Of a DNA stretch of 64,000 bases, positions 1-12,611 are shown one piece after another (within the stretch, counting starts at the first letter, position 1; each line of letters opens with the position of its first letter). Made by a program: the position numbers and the translations under genes. The notes beneath the pieces were generated by a model. The model had not been told where the DNA came from and did not search any database. It was given only the letters and a program-made list of their open reading frames with translations. Origin of the DNA: Adiantum capillus-veneris. Taxonomy: Eukaryota > Streptophyta > Polypodiopsida > Polypodiales > Pteridaceae. Where the stretch lies: NCBI GenBank assembly GCA_014529385.2, contig CM043960.1, forward strand, positions 78,283,910 through 78,347,909, read 5' to 3'.

Positions 1-380
1 ATTTTAAAGTGCTATCCTAAGGTTTTTGGATGTTTTTAATGCATCTGTGGTATCCTTTTTGTTTTTTTGAAAACATCTCTTATGTGTTTTCTCTCATCGT
101 ACATCACATCACTCATTAAGATTCACATACATGGATTCTTGTGTACACTTAAGTTGGACTCTCGAAAAGCATTACGAGCATGCATTTAAGTAATTGAACA
201 AACTTATACATATATACTATGAGAAATAGAATTCCAAAAAACTACTTTAGTATTTTTCAAAATTACCTCTCTCTATGCTGCGCTGGCGTTTCTTACAAGG
301 CCCAAAATTGAGTCGAAGTTTCTCCTAATGACAGCTTGCAGATGGGTATATGGAGAAACCCCCGGGGCTTCTAGAGAAAG
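1..380. other. no gene recognised
   Basis: AT-rich sequence with no coding region, repeat or RNA gene that I can support. It lies directly upstream of a plus-strand retroelement remnant and may be an unrecognisable part of it. Confidence 0.5.
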
Positions 381-1757
381 TAAGTGTTACCTCTTGCACA
401 ATTGAATATGAGCATACATTTGCTATTATCGACTTTGGCAAGAAGAACAACTACGACATCATATTGGAAAGACCATTCATGAGGCAACTAAAAATGGTCC
501 AGGATTGAGGTTCTGACCATATATACCTTGAGAAACATGGGAACAACAACCAATAACCTGAAGGACCACAGTTACAAGGATGTAACCAGAATACCGGTTG
601 AGGAGTTTGACTTAGCTACATTAGCAGGATCAGAACTCCCATCATGGTTAGGTAAGTCCAAACAACTATGGATGTGCGGAGATTCAAAATGTGGAAGCTT
701 AAAGCGCAAGGAGTGCATTTTAGAAAGGGTTTTAGAAGACAAAGATTACATTGTAGAGCTCTTTCCAAAAGAGAAATTAAAACCTCTAGTATGGGAACAC
801 ATTTTGGCAGCATTAGATGTGTGTGCCATGGCTAATGGCCCCATAACCAAGTTTTGCAACAAAGACGGATATGATGTGATCCCATATTACGTGGTCAATG
901 TAGTTGAGGAAGAAGAAGCAAACCAAACCCTGAAAGAACCCAAAATAGAAAAACAGAACCAAGAAGGGGAGAAAGAGTTGTTTTACGACTCTTCAAAGCC
1001 ATTCAAGTATGAGAACGATGTGGATGACAAATTCTTTGACAACCTGAGCAACCAAGAAGAAACCATAGCTGATGTCAGGTTTTATTTTCCAATTAAAAAA
1101 TCTAGACAGCAAAAATGGTACATAAAAAAAAGAGCCTTAAAGATGGCTAGAGGTAATCCAATGCCGAGAATAAGAGGGAAGCACAATTTCTAATGCTTGT
1201 AAAAGCAAAAGATTGTGTAAAAGACAAAATCTCACGTCAATTCACAAAAACACGCAACACAAGAACAAAAGAAAGTGCTAGGAGCTTGAGGAAGCAAGCT
1301 CAAAATACTGTAAAAGAAAAAAAAAACAAAAGAATTCGGGGCGGATGAATTTGGAGAGCCGAAATGGACCAAGGTCGAGCGTAAAAAGAAATACCAAGAA
1401 CTCAAAAGAACCCCTGAAAGAAGTATGAACAACGGAGATAAAAAGTGAAGGAAGAGAAAGCATCGAGATGCAAAATAAGAACGTCCCTTCCCACTATAAA
1501 AAATTCACCATCCAGGATAGAAAAATAGTGATGACTTAACTAATCAGAGAGAAAATAGGAGATAATCCTATGATGGCTCAAAAAATGCAAAATGAATAAA
1601 CCTAGTTGAACTTGAGAGGTTGAAAGACTACTCTACATAGCAAAATATTTGAGCGCAAAAGAGGAAGAGATGCTCATACAAATCCTCAAGGAGTATAGAG
1701 ATGTTTTTGCATGGTCATACAAGGACCTCAAGGGGGTAGATCCATTGATGGAGCAAA
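381..1757 (+). pseudogene. Ty3/gypsy pol remnant (protease end, linker, RT start)
   Basis: Degenerate retroelement polyprotein. Around 400-505 one frame gives the end of a retropepsin domain (FAIIDFGKKNNYDIIL, then RPFMRQLKMVQD), stopped by a TGA where related proteins usually have Trp. After a frame change, 528-1193 is open for 221 codons: SYKDVTRIPVEEFD followed by a Lys/Glu-rich linker. A third stretch near 1640-1757 gives LSAKEEEMLIQILKEYRDVF and AWSYKDLKGVDP, the usual N-terminal lead-in of plant gypsy reverse transcriptase. A long protease-RT linker and the DVFAW motif suit the Athila/Tat side of Ty3/gypsy (inference). It is the only recognisable plus-strand retroelement in the window. 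At least one nonsense and two frame changes make it non-functional. Confidence 0.7.
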
Positions 1758-2693
1758 AGACGTCGTGCGCACACTCACACACCCAGACAACTCAACACCA
1801 CACAAGGAATTTAATTAAATTCCAACCCACAAACACCACCACTCAAGAGCTCAAAAAAAATACTACCCACAAGCTCAATTCAAACTCCAAATAGCTCGAC
1901 CTACAAGCCCTTGCCTGCCCGCAGACACTACAAGGTGAGTCGAGTTAATCAACACTTGAAATCACACTTGATGGTGACCAAAATATACAAGAAAAACCAT
2001 CAAAAACTCAAAAACTCCAGCCATAAAAGGCCTCTCTCAAACCATTGCAAAGCCTTCACCAAACTTCACTTTGTTGGACTCTTTGAAGTAGCGCCAACCC
2101 TAATGGCACCGATACAGGGTCACATAGTCTTGCAGAAAGCCGCACCTTCTTCCCTCAATTCCTTGCACACACACATCCATGGAAACCTTAGAACTTACAT
2201 AGACTCTCCCAAGTGAGAAATTGAAGAGAGAAAGCTCTCATTCACTCTCCACGCACTCAAATACAGGACGTGAACGCAACAAGACTACACTAGACCACCT
2301 GTAGGAACCCTGATTTCTCCCACAAGAGAGAGGTGAAAGTGTTGAGCATTGGATTCAAAAAATTTTCTCAGCTTGAACACTCACGCCAACATGAATGATG
2401 TGGAAATTTGAAGCCTTTTCACATCTTTTTTTGACCTTTTGTGACCTTTTTTGGCCCAGTTTTGGCCAATTTTGATCCGCAGCGGGCATTTTTCGCGGGA
2501 AAAACCCCAAATGGACTCCGAAATTCACCAAATTTTGTAATCTTAATCCTTGATATCCAAATAAATTTTCCACATCCCCACATTCTATTTTTGATCACTT
2601 CTATGGCGGTGCACGCAGGGAAGAGGGAGAATGGATAACTGAATTTGGGCCTTGCTTCTTCTTGGCCACCGCAACGCACGGGTCACATACTAG
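1758..2693 (+). mobile_element. possible Helitron-type insertion (3' end only)
   Basis: The gypsy RT reading frame breaks just after the GVDP motif. The following 0.9 kb is unrelated low-complexity sequence. Its right edge reads ACGCACGGGTCACATACTAG then T at 2694. A short CCG...CGG hairpin (2669-2681) lies about 10 nt before the terminal CTAG, as expected of a plant Helitron 3' terminus inserted before T. No convincing 5' TC end was found and no Rep/helicase is encoded. It could be non-autonomous or a chance match. Confidence 0.25.
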
Positions 2694-2694
2694 T

Positions 2695-5640
2695 TAAAGA
2701 TTAAATGTCCATATTAAAGCCTATAAATTCCATTTTTACCTAATCCTTGCAATAATTTGAGATATTGTGTTATTTTGGCATGTTATATGCCACACACAAG
2801 AAAAGATTGAAAAAAAGATTTTGTGATATTTGCGCACTTAGCTAAGCATAGTAGCCACATTCTAATTTTCAACTAACTTATTAATTTCTGGGTACCATAT
2901 GTTATATTTATTTCCAAGTCATGTGCGGTTCAACTTTTAGAGCTGAACTTTTCAAGCAAGTTTGGGTATCTAATTAAAACTCCAAATGTGATTATTTTCT
3001 TATTTGTACTAGACACTGGTGCAAATATTGCTTTTAGATTCACCATGGTTAGGTTGCCTATAATCTTGTCACATCTCTCATAGATTTTCCTTTTTCTTAC
3101 ACAAATAAAGTTGTTGACATCTAAATTTGTCAGCTTGGTCTTGCCATGCCATTGCCGCTTTTTTTGACCTGAACATAAATTTTCTTTACCTTTATTGTAT
3201 TTAAATTTGATTAAATAAATTGCATTTGATGATGCATAGATTTAAAGGTGATAAATTTATTGATAGTGTCATAGTATTTATGTAGACAATATAGGGAGCA
3301 ACGGTTGGGGAAAATTTATGTTCACTAGATGAAGATCAATTTTTAAGGTATGCATAAACTTAAGGGACTTTTCTAATATCTCCCAAATAGTTTTTATATG
3401 CACAATTCTTGAGTAAACTATGCCTCCTCTTAAGAATATAATTGACATGTCTACATAGTACCAAGAGTGACAACATGTGTTCCTTGGCCTTTTCTTGGCA
3501 ACACACTCCATAGCAGTGTTAGACTACCTAAAAATTAATGATGCCACAATCATTAGATTAAAGGTTTTATACAAAAATAATTGTAGATAATTAGGTAGAT
3601 TAATCTATCTATGAATACTATTTGGCAATCGGGTAATAATTGCTAGATAATGCATGTACACATGTGTTGATATGAGAGAGAGAAAGAGGGGGGGGGGGGG
3701 GACAAGATATATGGACCCATTTCAAATAGCCCCACTATTTTAGAGCCCAAAAATTGCATTTTTTTGGGGGCTCCTTTACCCTATGTGGAGAACAATAACT
3801 TCTGGCCTTCAATCAACAATCGATAGAGTTTGACACTCTAGGCCCTAAGACAACATGTGAGCTTTGAAGTGGCACATCCTATCAAGCCACACACGTTTGC
3901 CAATAATTTGGTCCCAGTTCTTGGCCTAGTGTCTCAACCACATCACAACAACAAGAGTGTGTGTATATCATCATTGACATTCAAGAGACTACTAAATTGG
4001 CAAAAGACACCGGGGAGACCATTTCCAACATCCACGTCACAAGGACAAGGCAACTTCTAAGGCTACAAATGGTTGAAAGAAACCAAGCTACATGGACCTG
4101 CAAGCACAACTAGAGATTAGTAAGTTTTGTTTGTCTCAATAGCCAATTACTACCTAATTTTCCAAATTTGGTTTGTTTATATACATTATTTAGAGTAGAT
4201 TTTGAAACTTTTTCTTGGCTTAGGGCTTGATAGTTCATATATCCTTCCCCTTAATGTTGGCAAAAGAACAACTTATAAGTGTCTTTTAGATTATTCTTTG
4301 AAAGTATCAAAAACATTTCCTTTATTTGTCCCTCATAATATCAAGCTATGATCCAATGTTCCTATCTCTTCCCACATAGTAGACCTCTACCATGACAACC
4401 TGGAAAGAGTTGTTTCTATGCAAGGTAGTGTCATTGGTCCTATCATGTGTTGATGGTCGATGCATTTTAAAGCCATATGTTGTGCCAAAGAAGGATCTTG
4501 AGATAATATGTTCATTAGTTTTTTCTTCTTTGGTGCTTGGATAGAGGTTTTGTTTATCGATAGTAGTTGGACTTTGTTATTTGGTTTCCAAACATACTTG
4601 TCTCTAGTGTCCCAAGGTTTTATGTCCATTTTGATTGCCATGTAATGAGCAAACTGGGAATAACTCTAATTTTCCATTCCTTGCAAATATTAATCTTAAC
4701 ATTGTCTGGCAAATACGTGAGGACAAAAGATACAAAAGTAAGTAACCATCTCTTTTGTATATTGCGAGGCTTTGCGGGTTTGTCTATTTCTTATGATCAT
4801 GTAAAGAAATATGCTTATGAGATCTCAAACAAAAGGTTAGTAGCCATTCCATATCAAGCTATTGCTTGATAGCTCTAGCCTATTTTTGCTTGCAGGAATT
4901 ATGCATGCATTCTTAACACTTCAAAGAATACACATTCGAATCAACCATATGCACATGCAAAGTGTAGAATAAACCATTGAGGAGATACATATTTCCCAAG
5001 GAGTCCTACCATACACCGAGCAAGATCTTCTGAGCAAAACTAAAGTCGAGAAAGTTTCAAAGAGTAGTGAAAGCATAGTTGTTGTGGCAAACCATCTATG
5101 GAAGTTCTCTTCTCAGGAATATCTTAGTTTGTCATTGTGGTTTCCTAAAGTGAATTGTCCATGAATTTTTGGCTCATCTTATAGCTATGCCACTTGGAAC
5201 TTAATAATGTTGCTAGGATCTTCATAGAGATGGAGATCAATCATCAATGTCATAATGTTGAGGCCCATGCTAGACTTCATGTGATACTACCTAGGATTGA
5301 TAAGCCCTTCCTTCTTGTTTTTTTAAGCCATTATTTGTATCCTACATTGGATATTGCATCCCAAGTACATCTTACTCATCGCCAATAGCAGCTCCCCACT
5401 AGGATTCCAACCTTATTTTTGTGCCTTTTTCATTATAACTTAGTAAGTTGAGGATTGTGACCATTTGGTCTCATAGGGCATTGTTGAATCGTAAAGTGCA
5501 CTACTCTCTATGCTTTACATTAAGGTCTATGGGAGCATTTAAGGGTTGCCTAGGAGGAGGCACAAAGGGGCATGTGGAAGTTATAAAAGAGGGAAATGAA
5601 TCATGGAATGAATGAATAATGTAAGAATTTGGTTGTCTCC
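2695..5640. other. AT-rich intergenic sequence, no gene recognised
   Basis: Short open frames occur (for example 3278-3511 minus, 4567-4869 plus), but none has a recognisable domain, intron structure or codon pattern. A G homopolymer lies at 3688-3701 after a GA-rich stretch. It may contain very old transposon sequence that can no longer be recognised. Confidence 0.5.
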
Positions 5641-5781
5641 CTCTCTTTTATATCTCTCCTTCTCTCTCTCTTCTCGTGACATCTCTCTAATAGCCGCCAC
5701 CTCTCTCTATCTCTCCCCTACAACACTTTGGTGATCTTGTTGCTCGTCTTTTATCAGAGATGGGAACTAATTCTTGACATC

Positions 5782-5860
5782 GTGGGAGTTATGGTGAGGT
5801 AGTTAAGATGGAGTGCTGAAACATCTAAATGACAACGGGTTGAGTTCAAGTCTGTCTGCC
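5782..5860 (+). repeat. tRNA-like (SINE head?) sequence
   Basis: A box-A-like block (TGGTGAGGTAGTTAAGATGG, 5792-5811) is followed about 27 nt later by a box-B-like block (GGTTGAGTTCAAGTC, 5838-5852). This matches the spacing of an internal Pol III promoter. No cloverleaf can be folded with confidence, so a tRNA-derived SINE relic is likelier than a functional tRNA. No tail or second copy was seen nearby. Confidence 0.3.
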
Positions 5861-5940
5861 TGCATAATGTTTGCCGAGTTTGCCTTTTGTGAAGGAAAAA
5901 TTGAATTTCTCTGCACGCTCGGTCGAGCATTGAAACCACA

Positions 5941-7542
5941 ATAGAAGGTCACATCCGCTTGGCTAACACCATCTCATGCTATGAAAAACTCATTTAGTGG
6001 TTGATAACCTGTACATTTTCAGTGAGTGCTGCATAACGGCGGCCAAATACAAGGAAACAATTGGCTACAATGTATCACCACTATAAAACACCCAAGTTGT
6101 TTACTGCCGCCCTTTATCGCGTTTGGAGGAGAGAGAGTGCAAAATGACCTTTCCAAAGAAGAGACAGAGGGCCACAATTGCCAGCATTTGTGAATTTAAT
6201 ATTATCGCGAATATTACCGTGAATATAATCGCTCATGTTACTGTAAATTAAAGTGATATTACCGCGCACCAAATATTACCACGCATACTGTTAATTTTAG
6301 CTTTGGCACTTAAACATTCAAATTTTTTCCTCTATTCTGGTTTTGCAAGAAGCATGAAAAACATGAATTTATTTTTAAAAAATAAAAAAGGAACTACCTT
6401 GCTCTTGTTGACAGCTTAATTAGCGCTAAAATATTCAGCTTTGAGTTTTTTTATTGCTAACAAAAAAACTATCATTAAATTAATCACATCCAGTATTACG
6501 TTTAAGGTTTTACTGAATTGATTAATAGAATCAGTTTCCACCATTTCACTTCTTCTAGAATCGGATTATGACTTTCTTGCACAAGCCATATCTTTGGTTG
6601 AGCATAAGTGCCTTCTTACTAAGGATGAATTCACGGCTCGGTATATCTAGTCCAGTGAGCATATGTTAAGATAAAGAACATATCCCTGTACTTTGACATT
6701 GCCCTCTTGAATCTTCTCCTTGACCCAGATCTATGGGTCAACCATATACCTATCAGGCACTTGTTGGGTTTGATGTTAAGGTATGACGGCTAAGAAGGTC
6801 CATCTAAAGACAATACAAGGAGAGAGAAGACTTAGTACACATATGAATAGCGCATTCTCATGGCGTCTAGACACATTTCCAAACCATTTGCACTCAAAGA
6901 TGAAGGTATAAAAGGTTCTAAAAATCGACCTTTAGAATCCTTTTAATAGTCCCACAGTACCTGGCTTCATCACCATTTGGGTCAAAGTTACTCATGATGC
7001 CACAATCCATGGTGGTTCGACGCTCGTCTATGTCATGGGTACAAAAGTGTCAACCCCTTTGACCACATAGAGTTAAAGGAAAGACACTATAAAATAGAAA
7101 ATTGAGTTATACTATCAATTACAAAAGGTAAAATTAAGAAAAAAACTATATGCAATATGATCGTAAACATATGTGTACTGTACCTTTGGCACGCAACCTC
7201 GTGCATACTCTCATTCTTTGTCGGTGATGTCCTCTCCACGCACCATAGCTTCGGTCATTCTCTCATGGATCCACTCGGCACTAATGAGTTCTGGGAAACA
7301 TGCAAGGTGTTGAGGAACCGAGGGTGCCCTCCTGCCTCCATGAGCTTGCTTCCATACTTCCCTCTCTCCCAAACGCCTTGCCTTTGCTATCGTCCACAAG
7401 TCCACCCACTTGGTCATAACCTTAGTATTGAGGATGCTAAAATTGTCGATGATTTGGAGTATATCCATATCCATGTTGAGTAATTTTTCCCTTCCACTTG
7501 GCACTTCTGCCAACTCGTTCAACGCCTCACAGGTCCTGGCGG

Positions 7543-7543
<1 letters not shown>
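5941..7543. other. no gene recognised
   Basis: AT-rich DNA. Around 6190-6300 there is a run of loosely repeated ATTACCGCG-type words. I see no coding region with domain support and no clear terminal repeats. Confidence 0.45.
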
Positions 7544-7586
<43 letters not shown>

Positions 7587-7885
7587 GCGTGCCTACTGTT
7601 TCTACACAGTAGTCGATGTTTCTTCAAGGTGCTTGGAGGTGGATTTCTTCTATTCATGCTCTCTCTCTCTCTCTTTGCAACACACAACACACACACATTG
7701 TGTTGCAATGACCTTTGAAATACCTTGCAGATGTTGTCACACCTTGCTATTCTCTGCGTCTCTCTCTCTCTCTCTCGTTTGTACTTCACGGAGCACTGGG
7801 ACTCGGGAGTAGGTGCTAGGGAATATGAGCTTGCACTCTCTCTCTCTCTCTCTCTCAGTTGTAAGGTGCCAGGAAATACGAGCTT

Positions 7886-7919
<34 letters not shown>

Positions 7920-8348
7920 GTACTTCACGTAGCAGGTCTGAGGGCAGGCTGTTGTTGTGGGCAGGTCTGAGGGCAACAGATTACATCTACTGCAAAGAAT
8001 TTGAATTTCGGCCGTCACCAAGCAACTAATGTATTTGAAAGCCTGGCAGAGCCACCACCAAGCGTCAGTATACTCATTCGAAGGCGCCGTTATAGTGAGC
8101 GTGTGCTCTTTCTTGCCAGCTCAATTTTTTTTTTGTCTCAAGCCTTCAGCTCGCATATAGCAACACGTGGCAAGGGTCTCAGAGGCGCCATATTATGTTA
8201 GTAGAGGAGGAGCATATTGGAATAGGTTTAATGATAATTTCAATAGCACTAAAAAGTGCAATGGCACTTTCAGACCTGCAGGAAACGACCGACGCAGCCC
8301 ACCCCAACCACACCCCGTTCACCCACCCGCGAGAGAGAAAGAGGGCAA

Positions 8349-8400
<52 letters not shown>

Positions 8401-8472
8401 CCCTTGGAGGCAACCCATCCTCGCAGGCAGGCTCAGCGCACACCCCTTGCAGGCAGGAGTCTGCTGTGTTTG

Positions 8473-8524
<52 letters not shown>

Positions 8525-8542
8525 TTCGACACGCACCGAGCG

Positions 8543-8584
<42 letters not shown>
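7544..8584. repeat. microsatellite cluster upstream of RRP36
   Basis: (CA)n at 7544-7584, several (CT)n tracts (about 7759-7779, 7838-7857, 7887-7916), then three (GA)n tracts at 8353-8397, 8475-8521 and 8547-8576 followed by a G run. The long Ser/Leu and Arg/Glu open frames here are microsatellite artefacts. The cluster ends about 85 bp before the RRP36 start codon, so it may form promoter or 5' leader sequence. GA-rich tracts can bind plant GAGA-type (BBR/BPC) factors, but that role is only inferred. Confidence 0.8.
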
Positions 8585-8668
8585 TTTAGTGAAGGGCATT
8601 TCGGTAATTTATGTTTTGACCGACAACTCGACAACGTCAAAGACACTTTCAATTAAATTCCAACCTTG

Positions 8669-9394
8669 ATGGCTCAACACGACAGTGAAGATGATCTTCC
8701 TTCAAGCGCCGAGGACGTTAGCGAGGAGGTACCTACCCATCATCCTTGTTGAGCGTTTTGTGTCTGTGTGTGTGTGTGGGTGTGGAGAGAGAGAGAGAGA
8801 GAGAGAGAGTCCCGCCACAGGAGGATATCCAGGGCCAGATTTCGGAAGTTCCTTTTGAGGAGCTTCAGAAGGCTCGTAGCAATGGCAGCTCCTCTTTTCG
8901 CCCCTTTCCTGCACAGAAGTCTGTCCCCAAACGTGCAAATAAGAATAGGTAAACTGTCCTTTTGTTTTGGTTTTCTGTGTGTGTGTGCTTGATTCTGGGG
9001 CTGTTTGATTAAGACAGTAAGAGTAAGGAATGTACTGCTGTACATGTTTTTGGCTTCTAGACCTGTTGAGATGTCAAGTAAAAAGCCCGTAGGCCGATTT
9101 CGGGAGGTGATTCAAGCCCCTAAACGTGTAAGTGCCTTGACATTCATGTTTTCGGTAGTTACTTGTTGTTACCTTTAATCGTTGCCATTAAGATCACTTA
9201 TATTAGTGCTAAAATGTTTATTTGGTGTTTAATTGTTGTATTTGGAGCAGGGTTGAAACATCATTTTTTGTGGTTTTCTTGCCATTATACTAGTTATAAT
9301 TGTGGATTTTAATTTTGTAAATCTTGCTGCTTCACAAATAGGTTTTGAGAGACCCAAGGTTCGAAAATTTGTGTGGCAGCTACGAGGAGTCTAA
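8669..9394 (+). CDS. RRP36: RRP36 homologue, exons 1-4 (partial gene)
   Basis: The product is a nucleolar 90S/SSU-processome factor needed in the family for early 18S pre-rRNA cleavage. Exons: 8669-8728 (ATG, acidic start MAQHDSEDDLPSSAEDVSEE), 8821-8948 (contains SEVPFEELQKARSNG), 9061-9127 (RPVEMSSKKPVGRFREVIQ) and 9342-9394 (VLRDPRFENLCGSYEES). All introns are GT-AG: 92, 112 and 214 bp. The RPVEMSSK...RFREV...DPRF core is the Rrp36 signature. Exon 4 ends in phase 2 (AA of a Lys codon) and is completed by exon 5 at 44107, about 34.7 kb away. No stop codon or frameshift is present in these exons. The first intron contains a (GA)n tract that may vary in length. Exon 1 could start elsewhere, since acidic N-termini are poorly conserved, but the other exons are well supported. 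Confidence 0.86.
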
Positions 9395-9479
9395 GTAAGT
9401 GCTGAGAGCTTTATCTTGTTCAGAGTTTTATTTCCAAGGTGTCACCTTTCTAAAGCCAGTTGGTGCTCCTAAGTTCTTC

Positions 9480-9712
9480 TTGGGACCTGCAAATCAATGT
9501 AGTAATTGCGACTTTGATTCATGTGCTAATCTAGGTGCAAGATTTGACTTTCGCTTGTAAGAATACGTTGTAGCAATGAAAGCTTGAGAATGATAAAGTA
9601 GTCTTCTAGGTGACATGCCTTCTCTGGCATAGCCCTTGTAGATAAGAGAGAGAAATTGGAAGCTTCCTTGTCCCTTTGAGCTTTTTGTAATTTTTCTCAA
9701 GTAATAGAAAGG
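9480..9712 (+). repeat. LINE-like tail fragment (weak)
   Basis: Near 9680-9712 the sequence (CTTTTTGTAA ... AGAAAGGGTTCA) resembles the ends of two better-preserved copies at 43629-44090 and 59290-59803. It resumes after the solo LTR as AAGCCC followed by C- and CT-rich microsatellite. This suggests the same kind of 3' tail, later split by the solo LTR. The similarity is short, so this is tentative. Confidence 0.3.
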
Positions 9713-9717
9713 GTTCA

Positions 9718-11402
9718 TGAAACCGGCCTGTGGGGGGGTAGACTTTAGCTTTCACCCGATCTTTACTTAAATTTTACGACACAGAGGAACTTCACGAATA
9801 AACTTGTGAATGGAATTTAACACTTCAAACAAAAACACGGCTTGGCAGCTAGAGTGCTTCCAAGCGGACAACCACACCTTGTTGGCCGGCGCCCCTTATT
9901 CTTATCACACTTGATAAAAACCTGTAAGCTTCTACCGGTTGTCCCACCTTTATCGGGCTGAAATTTCCCTATTCTAACCCGATTTTGGCAACATAACCAC
10001 ATTAGAAGTCTCCACGGACAAAATCCCAAGTAAACAGTGACTTTCCACGTACTTCAGAGCACTTTACAAAACCTGACGAGAAATTACAGCACGCTGAATT
10101 CTCTGTTTTTGGCCTCCAAAATGCACCAAAACACCTGTTTGGTGATTCCTTGCTTCCCCAAAGCTCCTAGGACCTGTAGGCGTCAAAACTGCCCAAAACC
10201 CTAAACTTGCAAATTCACAGCAAGCTGTAATTCTTCGTTTTGCTCTCCGATTTGCGTTCCGATCACATATTGTAGCCCTTGAGCTCTCGCACCTTTAGGG
10301 TCACTTGCCCTTTGAATTAAACGAGATTCCTCATGGGAAATCTCTCTATATTGTCCTGTACAAGCACCCACGACTTTCCTAAGGCTCCCTTGGCGTTATA
10401 GGTGCGAAACCCTTAACCTGCAAAAAAAACACAGCAGGCTGTAATTTTATGTTTTGGATCGTTTTGGGTGGAGCGAACACGTCTACGCGTTAAGACGCTC
10501 CCGCACGCAATGGGATAGTTCCCCTTTGGAATGGACAAGTTTCCACGCGAGAAAATTCTCCGTTTTCGCGATTCTTTGCGATGGAACTGTGCAGACCTGT
10601 GGGGGATTAGCAATTAGCTAATCCTATACTGTTCAGAAGGCTCTTGCCTCGGCAAATGTGCATGAAACCCTCAGAATTGTACATGTTCAACTGAGAAGCC
10701 CAACTAGTGGGGCATTACCATATGTGCCAAAAAGGGGGAGATGCGCGAGAGCAAATCATCGCGCTACATGAGACAAGGGAGAAGACAAGCTTTCCATTAA
10801 AGCTGTGAAACCTGCACCCACTACTCACCCACACATCGTAAAGCACGATGCACAAAAATCATAGTAACAGGGGACGCCCTTTTTCGGGCTTCCCGTCCCC
10901 ACTTTTCCGTCCCCACTTGCCGTCCCGCCCTCTTTTTTACACTAAAATCCATTTGAGCCCCGTCCCCCGTTCCCCGTCCCGAAATGCGTCCCTTGTGACT
11001 ATGACAAAAATCAGCCTCCACTCTCAACTTTGGGTGCCCCCTCTTGGATGAGGCTTCCTGGAAACTGTGTGTTGGCCTGTATACAACTCCCCTATTGCCA
11101 AGTGTTCTTTTGACTCCCTTTGGTTTTATTTCCTAGTACCCACCAACTTAAAAGTCTTGCCAAGGGGCCTAAATGACTTTAAATTGAGCCTAGCCAACTC
11201 TTTACTGCTCGAATTTCAATGCCGATTGCCCCACCATCTCGTGGAGACCTACCCTTCTGAAACTCTCGGTCAACAACCGTTTCACAGTGGCCATGCAATG
11301 TCTGGGCATTTTTGATTTTAACAAGAGGGTCCCAAAATTCAAAATAAAAATCAAGGGAAAGAACCAACAAATATATATAGCGGGTATCACAATCTTGTGA
11401 CA
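9718..11402 (-). mobile_element. solo LTR, gypsy family 1
   Basis: A 1.69-kb LTR (plus-strand reading TGAAACCGGCC ... CTTGTGACA) flanked by the exact 5-bp duplication GTTCA (9713-9717 and 11403-11407). No internal region is present, so it arose by LTR-LTR recombination. The LTR-family hairpin GGATTAGC/GCTAATCC sits at 10604-10624. Its orientation, by comparison with the K and E LTRs, is minus. Small open frames inside it are not genes. Confidence 0.88.
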
Positions 11403-11407
11403 GTTCA

Positions 11408-11870
<463 letters not shown>

Positions 11871-12022
11871 CCATTTGGTGGGCCCTGGATGCAATGGATT
11901 GATTTTGCACTATGATGAACGACTGCCCACCTTAAGCAACCACCGTACTTTTAACTGCGGTGGACGCTTAAGGTTTATAGAACCGCAAGTGCTCTACTTG
12001 GTCGCCTTCATCAAACATCTAT

Positions 12023-12609
12023 TTTAACAAACTTGGACACCCCAATTCCGGAATTTGGCACGACATACGAGAGAGGATCAGTTTAAAGTTTAAACACTTC
12101 ACACTTAAATCATAGTTCAATTGAGTCAACACGGCCCGACGTAGTTTCGTGCTCAGAGAGATTGGCCCAAAGATTGGCGTCCCTTTCAGTATTTCTTTTT
12201 GTATTAATAATTGAGCAAAGCACAGTTGCCCTTGGGTCGCCTCTGCTCACTGGCTCGTGAGCGCAGTGAGCCAGAGTGCCCAAAGGGCTTATTTGAAGGC
12301 CCTTGGCCTAGGGGAAAAGCAATACATGAAAAGCTTGCAACTTAAAAGCACTGGCCTCCCAAAAGCTAGCGTCCAAATCAGGGAGCACAAATTGCGTTTT
12401 TTTGTACGGTCTGCCACGTCATCACAGCTAGCGCGATATGCAGAAATCCGTACGAACAATCACGTCAGCATCTCACCGTGTTGTGGAAAATCCATACACC
12501 AGCCAATCCGCGTTCTTCTATTTTTTCCTAGTGTCCCTAGGGCCTTATCGACAGGTGCCCTACAAGTTGGGTACACTTATGGACATGCCATGTCATCAAT
12601 TTGTGACAT
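12023..12609 (-). repeat. 3' LTR of gypsy element F
   Basis: About 587 bp, plus-strand reading TTTAACAAACTTGGACACC ... AATTTGTGACAT. The partner is the 5' LTR at 35954-36464 plus 43544-43628 (about 594 bp in total). The two share distinctive stretches, such as the CAACACGGC(C/T)CG block and the core around 12173-12205, that other family-2 LTRs lack. The first base pair is TT instead of TG. No clear TSD with 43629 onward is seen. Confidence 0.7.
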
Positions 12610-12611
12610 AC

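Noticed and set aside
3278..3511. 77-codon minus frame
   Set aside because: No domain recognised, AT-rich surroundings, no support as a gene.
8167..8669. Arg-Glu and Ser-Leu rich open frames on both strands before RRP36
   Set aside because: Translations of (GA)n/(CT)n tracts, open in all frames for trivial reasons.
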